A stretch of DNA of 64,000 bases from JAPLST01 sp964397565. Its GTDB lineage: Bacteria > Auribacterota > UBA3054 > JAPLST01. Below are positions 59,314 through 64,000 of the stretch, one piece after another. Every line of letters begins with the position of its first letter. The first letter of the stretch is position 1. The stretch lies in NCBI GenBank assembly GCA_964397565.1, contig CAYNJC010000001.1:159537-223536 (forward strand), given 5' to 3'. The notes below the pieces were generated by a model that worked only from the letters and a program-made list of their open reading frames with translations, ran no database searches and was not told the origin of the DNA. A program made the translations under genes and the position numbers.

Positions 59314-60060
59314 GCACGCCCGCCGGCGGTGCCGGCACGATGCCACGCCTTGACCCGTCGTGTTGTTCACGAGCACGCATTTGTTGAGCGCCGCGGTCGA
59401 CGCGCAGAGCACGCCGCCGCCTCTATTGGCGCGGTTACCAAGCGGTGGTTCGTCCTGCTGCAAATCAGTTGAACTGTCATCATGATTGACCGTGCGCGCT
59501 AGACTGAGTGGCTTGACGACGAACTGTGCGACCAATTGAGGTGGGGTGATATTATTGCTTGCCTGCTACACTCCACGTTAGCCCGAACTCCCGTTCTTGG
59601 CTCAATTTGGTGGCGATGGTGCCGCCATGTAACTTGGGTAAAGAAGTGTCAGAGACACTAGTGGGCCACGCACCACGGGCAGCAACCGGGCATCATTTTC
59701 CCACATGTCCCGCGCAGTACTGAACATCGCCCGCTTTTATCTGACCAAATCCGGTGGTGCGTGCCAAGATTAGCGCTGCGTTGACAGCGCGCGCGTGCCG
59801 CTGGCGCGCCAACGGCGCGGAGCATACCAGCCCCTTTGGGGCATCGCTGCGCCCACCCGCCCCCGCGCGGAAGTCAATGTCTCTGGTCCGTGTCTAGCGG
59901 CATCTAAGTATACGCACCGCCGGATCTGGGATCCGTGGCGCACTTGACGTACGCGTGGCTTCTGGCTATAATTTTTATGGCGACAATGCCCTATGTGCTT
60001 CATCGGCATTAAACTTGCCATTGTTACTTTGTCACCGACGAGCACGCCAACGATACATTT
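59314..60060. other. Intergenic stretch before the gsp genes
   Basis: No gene seen in this 747 bp. It holds a short inverted repeat partner (59616-59667) of 55545-55590, a weak copy of the paralogue promoter (TTGACC near 59489), a TGC-TACACT box near 59565, and the gsp promoter at 59944-59972. An ATG at 59977 opens an 11-codon frame. Confidence 0.6.
59944..59972 (+). promoter_or_regulatory. Promoter of the gsp operon
   Basis: TTGACG at 59944-59949, 17-bp spacer, TATAAT at 59967-59972. It is 89 nt upstream of the gspF ATG (60061) and 4 nt upstream of an 11-codon frame starting at 59977. Confidence 0.8.
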
Positions 60061-61296
60061 ATGCCAAACTATGCCTATGAAGGACTGCGCACCAATGGCC
60101 AACCGGCCACGGGCACCATTGTCAGCAACACGCTCGACGAGGCCAAGCGCCAATTGCAGCAGCAGGGCATGTACATCACGCGCCTGGTGGTGGCCAACAC
60201 CGAACTGGCCGATGCCGCCAAGGCCCAAACCGGGTTTCTTGATTTTGGTTTTTCGCGCAAGAATGTATCCAATCAGAAGATCGTCGATTTCCTGCGCCAG
60301 CTGGCCACCTTGGTCGAGGCGAAATTGCCGCTGGTGCGCTCGCTGACCGCGCTGATCGAGCAAGAAGACGACAAGGTCTTTCGCCCGATTCTCGAGCAAG
60401 TGCGCGAACGCGTCCAAGGCGGCGCCACCATGGCCGACGCGCTGGCTTTTCATCCGCGTTTCTTCTCGCGCTTGGCGGTCAACATGGTGCGTGCCGGCGA
60501 AACCGGCGGCGTCCTCGAACAATCGCTCAACCGCCTGGCCGATTTCTCGGAGGAAGAACAGGACATGCGCGCAACCATCAAAGGCGCGCTGGTCTATCCG
60601 ATCGTCCTGACCATTATCATGGGCCTGGCCATCTCAATGCTGATGACCTTTGCCGTCCCGAAGTTCCAAGCCATTTACCAAAGCATGCACACCAATCTAC
60701 CGCCGCTGACCCAGGCCCTGATCGCGGCAGCCAACCTGTTCCGCGGCTATTGGTGGCTGATGCTCATCGGCGTGGTCGCCGGTGTGATCCTGTTCAAACG
60801 CTGGAAAGAGACGGCCCGTGCGCGCATCCTCCTCGACAAAATGAAATTCCGCCTGCCATTGCTGGGTGTGCTGACCCGCAAAATCGCGATCGCGCGCTTC
60901 TCGCGCACCTTCGGCACCCTGGTCGATAGCGGCATCCCGATCCTGCTCGCGCTCAACATCGCCAAAGACACCGCCAGCAACAGCGTCATCGAGGACGCCC
61001 TCGATAGCGTCGCCAACAATGTCAAGGAAGGCGAACGGATTGCCAAGCCGCTGCGCCTCAGCGGCGTCTTTCCGCCGGTCGTGATTCACATGATTTCCGT
61101 CGGCGAAGAATCCGGCCGCCTCGGCGCCATGCTCAAACGCATCGCCGAGAATTATGACAAGCAAGCCCGCAACGCCATCAAGACCCTGATGACGGTCTTG
61201 GAACCATTGATCATTGTTACCTTGGCCGGGATTGTCACGGTGATTATCCTGGCCATGCTGCTGCCCATGTTTGACATCTCGATGCTGCAAATGTGA
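60061..61296 (+). CDS. gspF: Type II secretion inner-membrane protein GspF
   Basis: 411 aa, normal length. Two GspF/PilC cytoplasmic domains: residues about 65-190 (KIVDFLRQLATLVEAKLPLVRSLTALIEQE ... FFSRLAVNMVRAGETGGVLEQSLNRLADF) and about 265-390 (IARFSRTFGTLVDSGIPILLALNIAKD ... PPVVIHMISVGEESGRLGAMLKRIAENYD), each followed by membrane helices (about 175-200, 220-240 and 385-410). It is the platform on which the ATPase and pseudopilins assemble. First gene of the local gsp cluster; the ATPase GspE is not in the window. Confidence 0.93.
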   Translation: MPNYAYEGLRTNGQPATGTIVSNTLDEAKRQLQQQGMYITRLVVANTELADAAKAQTGFLDFGFSRKNVSNQKIVDFLRQLATLVEAKLPLVRSLTALIEQEDDKVFRPILEQVRERVQGGATMADALAFHPRFFSRLAVNMVRAGETGGVLEQSLNRLADFSEEEQDMRATIKGALVYPIVLTIIMGLAISMLMTFAVPKFQAIYQSMHTNLPPLTQALIAAANLFRGYWWLMLIGVVAGVILFKRWKETARARILLDKMKFRLPLLGVLTRKIAIARFSRTFGTLVDSGIPILLALNIAKDTASNSVIEDALDSVANNVKEGERIAKPLRLSGVFPPVVIHMISVGEESGRLGAMLKRIAENYDKQARNAIKTLMTVLEPLIIVTLAGIVTVIILAMLLPMFDISMLQM

Positions 61297-61300
61297 CCCG

Positions 61301-62530
61301 ATGAACACACCCCGCTTTAACGTGTGGCGACGCGACTATGTCGTTGCTCCCCACCGGTCCCGCCGACGGCGGGATGGAAGCAAAGATTGGGAGGATGGCC
61401 GGCGCGTTGTCCTTCACTCTCATTCACCCACGGCGCAAGGCCGTGGGGGTCTCTGCGCACCCGCGCTTCCCGCGGCGATCGCCGGCGCAACCGGCGCCCC
61501 GCAGAGGCGCCGCCGTGCTCCGCGCGGGATCGCCTTGATCATCACCATGTTCGTGCTCTTCTTTCTCACCGCCTTGGCCGTCTCCTATTCCTTTTCGATT
61601 CAAGTCGAAATGATGCTGGCGCGCAATGTGCTCAATGATGTCCAAGCCCATTACTGCGCCAAAGCCGGCATCTATCGCGCCTTGGCCGAGCTCAAGGAGC
61701 AACAGCGCAGCGGCGCCTTCGGCTATCCCAATCCGACCATCCCCGAAGACGCCGAGCTGATCGAGCGCTATCAGGAGATTTTCAACAAGGTGCCGATCGG
61801 CGAGGGCGAGTACACCGTCAAGTTTAAAGACAATTTCGGCCAGACCGGGCTTGGCCCGATGGACGAGGACAGCTTGATCAACCTCAATCGCCTGGCCCAG
61901 AAGGGCGATCGCAAAACCCTTGAACGCTTGCTCCAAGTCGGCACCGACAATAAGACCGCCATTGAAATCATCACCGATTGCCTGATTGATTATTGCGACG
62001 GCGACAACCTGCGCCAGCCCAACGGCGCCGAAGATGAAGACTATGAAGCCCTTGATCCGCCGCTCACCCTGCGCAACGGCCCGATGCGTGACATCAACGA
62101 CATCTACAATATCATCAATGTCCTGCACTCGAAATATGCCGGCGAGGTCGACGATACCTTCTGGTTTGGCGAGGACCTGAACGAGAATGGCGTGCTGGAT
62201 CCCAATGAAGATGACGGCAATCGCACGTTGCCGCTTGACGATGGCGACGGCGTGCTCGATCGCGGCATTAGCCAGTTCGTCACGGTCGATTCCGATTCCG
62301 ACTCGGTTAATCCCAACACCGCCGCCCCGGAAGTCCTTCAAATCATGATGCCCGAGCAATATGAAGAATTGCTGCAGCAGCGCACCCTCCAGCGGGTCGC
62401 CGGCAATTCGAGTACGTTTCGGATCCGCTCGTACGGCAAAGTCAATGGCTATGTGCATGTCATCGAGTGGGTCGTGCGCCTGGGTGGCCGCGACGGCTAT
62501 CCCTCCATTCTGCGGATGTACAGCCTTTAA
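61301..62530 (+). CDS. gspK: Pseudopilin GspK-like protein with repeat-derived leader
   Basis: 409 aa. The ATG at 61301 is 4 nt after the gspF stop; an earlier frame codon lies inside gspF. The conserved part begins at residue 76/77 with RG-IALIITMFVLFFLTALAVSYSFSIQVEMML, the hydrophobic helix of GspK with a prepilin-like site, then the GspK periplasmic domain with DEDSLINLNRLAQ, ITDCLIDYCDGDN and a Ca-binding-like DLNENGVLDPNEDDGN. Residues about 14-56 are encoded by an inverted copy of dispersed repeat B, inserted in frame between the start and the leader, making it about 75 aa instead of the usual few. GspK caps the pseudopilus tip. Confidence 0.85.
   Translation: MNTPRFNVWRRDYVVAPHRSRRRRDGSKDWEDGRRVVLHSHSPTAQGRGGLCAPALPAAIAGATGAPQRRRRAPRGIALIITMFVLFFLTALAVSYSFSIQVEMMLARNVLNDVQAHYCAKAGIYRALAELKEQQRSGAFGYPNPTIPEDAELIERYQEIFNKVPIGEGEYTVKFKDNFGQTGLGPMDEDSLINLNRLAQKGDRKTLERLLQVGTDNKTAIEIITDCLIDYCDGDNLRQPNGAEDEDYEALDPPLTLRNGPMRDINDIYNIINVLHSKYAGEVDDTFWFGEDLNENGVLDPNEDDGNRTLPLDDGDGVLDRGISQFVTVDSDSDSVNPNTAAPEVLQIMMPEQYEELLQQRTLQRVAGNSSTFRIRSYGKVNGYVHVIEWVVRLGGRDGYPSILRMYSL
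61342..61453. repeat. Dispersed repeat B, copy 2 (inverted, inside gspK)
   Basis: The reverse complement aligns along its length with 15548-15671, from AGACCCCCACGG through GTGGGTGAAT-AGAGT, CATCCCGCCG-CGGCGGGACCGG and GGGGAG. It occupies codons about 14-56 of gspK without breaking the frame. Confidence 0.85.
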
Positions 62531-62533
62531 GGC

Positions 62534-63511
62534 ATGATGCCAATGGTCAATGGTCAATGGCTGCTTGGAGTCCCGCCAACGGCGGGATCAATGGTCAATG
62601 AAGCCGGATGCGGGCTTGCTCTGCCGCTGCTGTCCCCCTTTTCAAAAGGGGGTTGGGGGATTTTCCAATTGGTCATTGGTTATTGGTCATCGGTCACCTA
62701 TCATTTTTCTCATCAAAAGCCAACTGCGCCGCGCCGCGCATCGGGGGATGTCGCGCCATTGCTGCAATCCCCCTCTGCTAAAGGGGGTGGTGCGCCGTCT
62801 CCGGTGCGCCGGGGGATTTTTTCTGCCAGCACCGATGTACCGGCCACCGGCGCAGCGATTACTGCATGTCGTTGCGAGTGGCATCTGCGCCGCCCCCGCG
62901 GCTACACCTTGATCGAGCTGCTCGTCGTCATCACCATCATGGGCATTATCGCCGGCGTCGCTATTCCCAAAGTGATCGGCAGCCTGTATTCCGGCAAACA
63001 ACGCAGCGAGGCCTTCCAACTCGTGACCGCCATTCGCTATGCCCAAGGCATGGCCGCCTTGCAGCGCGCGCCCTATCGCCTTCATTTCGATCTTGATAAC
63101 CAGTCCTATTACCTCTCGCGTGATCAAAGTCGCAGCGATGAGTTCGATCTGAATGCCGACACGCTCGGCAGCATGGGCAGCCTGACGCCGCCGATGGCGG
63201 AGGAAGCCGCCGGTGACGGTGACGAGGATGGCAACAACGACGCCGGCTTCTCCGCCGCCGGCCGTGTCGCGTTGTTCGAACACGACAGCCACCAGTTGCC
63301 CACCGGTGTCAGTATCGAGCGCATCATTGATGGCTGGGACGAGGAGTTCGTCAGCGGCACCCATGAGCTGATCCTTGACCCAAAGGGCACCAGCAGCGGC
63401 GCGCGCATTTACCTCGTGGCCGAACGCCGCAACAGCCCGCGTTATGTCATTCGGGTCGGCGCCAACGGCCTCTGCCGCCTGACGCGCGACACCCAACGCC
63501 GGACGAAGTGA
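62534..63511 (+). CDS. gspH: Pseudopilin GspH-like protein (repeat DNA at its 5' end)
   Basis: The conserved protein starts at G123/Y124: RG-YTLIELLVVITIMGIIAGVAIPKVIGSLYSGKQRSEAFQLVTAIRYAQGMAALQRAPYRLHF, a canonical prepilin cleavage site and GspH-type N-terminal helix, with a GspH-like globular part to residue 325. The 122 codons before it run through non-coding repeats (heptamers, an 18-bp palindrome, two CCCCCT...AGGGGG elements), so the true start is unclear. Removing one base of the C5 run near 62892-62896 would join an ATG at 62866 to it and give a normal leader, MSLRVASAPPRG. It would be processed by the prepilin peptidase of the window. Confidence 0.7.
   Translation: MMPMVNGQWLLGVPPTAGSMVNEAGCGLALPLLSPFSKGGWGIFQLVIGYWSSVTYHFSHQKPTAPRRASGDVAPLLQSPSAKGGGAPSPVRRGIFSASTDVPATGAAITACRCEWHLRRPRGYTLIELLVVITIMGIIAGVAIPKVIGSLYSGKQRSEAFQLVTAIRYAQGMAALQRAPYRLHFDLDNQSYYLSRDQSRSDEFDLNADTLGSMGSLTPPMAEEAAGDGDEDGNNDAGFSAAGRVALFEHDSHQLPTGVSIERIIDGWDEEFVSGTHELILDPKGTSSGARIYLVAERRNSPRYVIRVGANGLCRLTRDTQRRTK
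62541..62824. repeat. Mixed short repeats in front of the gspH domain
   Basis: Heptamers AATGGTC (62541-62561 and 62588-62600), an 18-bp palindrome GTCCCGCCAACGGCGGGA at 62570-62587, heptamers ATTGGTC/ATTGGTT (62669-62697), and two hairpins CCCCCTTTTCAAAAGGGGG (62634-62653) and CCCCCTCTGCTAAAGGGGG (62769-62788), each followed by GGGGGATTTT. They are all typical intergenic elements, here inside an open frame. Confidence 0.75.
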
Positions 63512-63514
63512 ACC

Positions 63515-63901
63515 ATGCAACGCGGGCGTGGTTTTACCTTGATTGAAGTGATGGTGTCCGTGGTCGTCCTGGCCATCGGCGTCTCGACCGTGATGTATCT
63601 GATCGGCCGCTCCACCGCCTCGATCAGTACCGCCCGCGGCGCGACGATTCAGGCGTATCTGGCGCGCGATATCATGGTCGAAATCGAAGAAAAATACTGG
63701 CACAAGAAAGATGAAGACGTCAAGAAGAGCGGCGACTTCGGCGACGAATTCCCCGAGTACCGCTATGAAGTCGAAATCACCGACAACATTGATGAAAAGG
63801 CGCCCGGCCTGGTGCAAGTGGACGTGACGGTTTTCTGGAAACGCCCCGGCAACGAACGCCGCTTTACGCTCTCCACCTACCTGCTCGACTTCACCCGCTG
63901 A
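63515..63901 (+). CDS. gspI: Pseudopilin GspI-like protein
   Basis: 128 aa. A short leader MQRGRG is followed by FTLIEVMVSVVVLAIGVSTVMYLIGRSTAS, a perfect G-FTLIEV prepilin site and GspI-type helix, then a small beta-rich domain (EYRYEVEITDNIDEKAPGLVQVDVTVFWKRPGNERRFTLSTYLL) as in GspI. Starts 3 nt after the gspH-like stop. With GspK and GspH/J it would form the pseudopilus tip. No gspJ or gspG follows in the rest of the window. Confidence 0.88.
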   Translation: MQRGRGFTLIEVMVSVVVLAIGVSTVMYLIGRSTASISTARGATIQAYLARDIMVEIEEKYWHKKDEDVKKSGDFGDEFPEYRYEVEITDNIDEKAPGLVQVDVTVFWKRPGNERRFTLSTYLLDFTR

Positions 63902-63948
63902 TGCCTTGAATCTAACATCCGCGCCCGGCACCGCACACATGAGTTAGT

Positions 63949-64000
63949 TACTAATGAATGCGCTTTCTACTTTGCAGCGTCCTTGTAGCCGCCCGCGGTG
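63949..64000. repeat. Dispersed repeat A, copy 3 (cut by window end)
   Basis: TACTAATGAATGCGCTTTC followed by TACTTTGCAGCGTCC and GTAGCCGCCCGCGGTG matches the start of copies 1 and 2; the rest lies outside the window. Confidence 0.85.

Noticed and set aside
59134..59535. 133-codon minus-strand open frame at the end of paralogue 2
   Set aside because: Mostly antisense of the paralogue; no start signal or recognisable domain.
55545..59667. Complete transposon around the paralogues
   Set aside because: The inverted repeats are imperfect and short, and no transposase or recombinase gene lies within; kept only as a finding.
1..64000. tRNA or rRNA genes
   Set aside because: I looked for T-loop (GGTTCGAATCC-like) patterns and rRNA-like blocks on both strands and saw none convincing; a tRNA search program would be decisive.

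Overview
The window is a GC-rich bacterial chromosome segment, densely coding on both strands. The gene content points to the PVC superphylum, most like Kiritimatiellota, Lentisphaerota or Verrucomicrobiota. Signs of this are VPEP-type C-terminal sorting tails on five exported proteins, a DUF3604 PHP-like protein, a GH172/DUF2961 protein, a URO-D-family protein next to a Gfo/Idh oxidoreductase, a sulfatase-family protein, and many short 7-bp and 9-bp intergenic tandem repeats. The phylum is inferred; no rRNA or tRNA gene was seen.

Layout. 0.1-7.2 kb (+): a GT-C membrane glycosyltransferase, then exported proteins (a Thr/Pro-linked metalloprotease, a PHP/DUF3604 protein, a beta-helix protein). 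7.2-15.1 kb (-): two CNNM/CorC proteins behind a degenerate sulfatase, and a pstSCAB phosphate uptake operon. 15-18.5 kb: repeat DNA, a DUF4143 ATPase and two lipoprotein genes, one with a frameshift. 18.6-28.4 kb (-): lysS, an Ig-domain esterase, a small Cys-rich protein, a PTS EIIA, a Usp, a prepilin peptidase, a HAD phosphatase, a URO-D protein and a Gfo/Idh-GNAT fusion. 28.4-30.1 kb (+): a 53-aa membrane protein and dinB. 30.4-35.4 kb (-): a secretin, and an operon of a nitronate monooxygenase/FabK-like flavoprotein, an exported superoxide dismutase and a sigma-54 activator. 35.5-42.1 kb (-): a six-gene overlapping operon (GH13 glucan enzyme, STN-domain protein, thyX, ABC ATPase, ABC permease, TPR protein). 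42.2-47.2 kb: a SPL-like radical SAM protein, a probable small RNA, a membrane protein and a Type IIG restriction-modification enzyme. 47.3-59.3 kb: GH172, a VPEP-tailed protein, a flippase-sulfotransferase-GT2 operon and two tandem paralogous exported proteins. 60-63.9 kb (+): gspF, gspK, gspH-like and gspI-like genes, which with the prepilin peptidase and the secretin make a split type II secretion/pseudopilus set.

Regulation is unusually readable. About seventeen promoters have TTGACA/TATAAT-like boxes with 17-18 bp spacing, often with an extended TGC -10. In at least six the -10 box ends only 5-7 nt before the ATG and there is no Shine-Dalgarno, which predicts leaderless mRNAs; other genes (for example at 5784, 20084, 31977, 34377) have good Shine-Dalgarno sequences.

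The most interesting signals are: a free-standing ~70-nt RNA with a strong promoter and terminator at 43.4 kb; 9-bp microsatellites that encode a signal-peptide core and the end of a sorting tail; a dispersed repeat inserted in frame into the gspK leader; repeat DNA fused to the front of the gspH reading frame; a lipoprotein whose signal peptide is one A out of frame at an A7 tract; and a tandem pair of exported proteins bracketed by inverted repeats.
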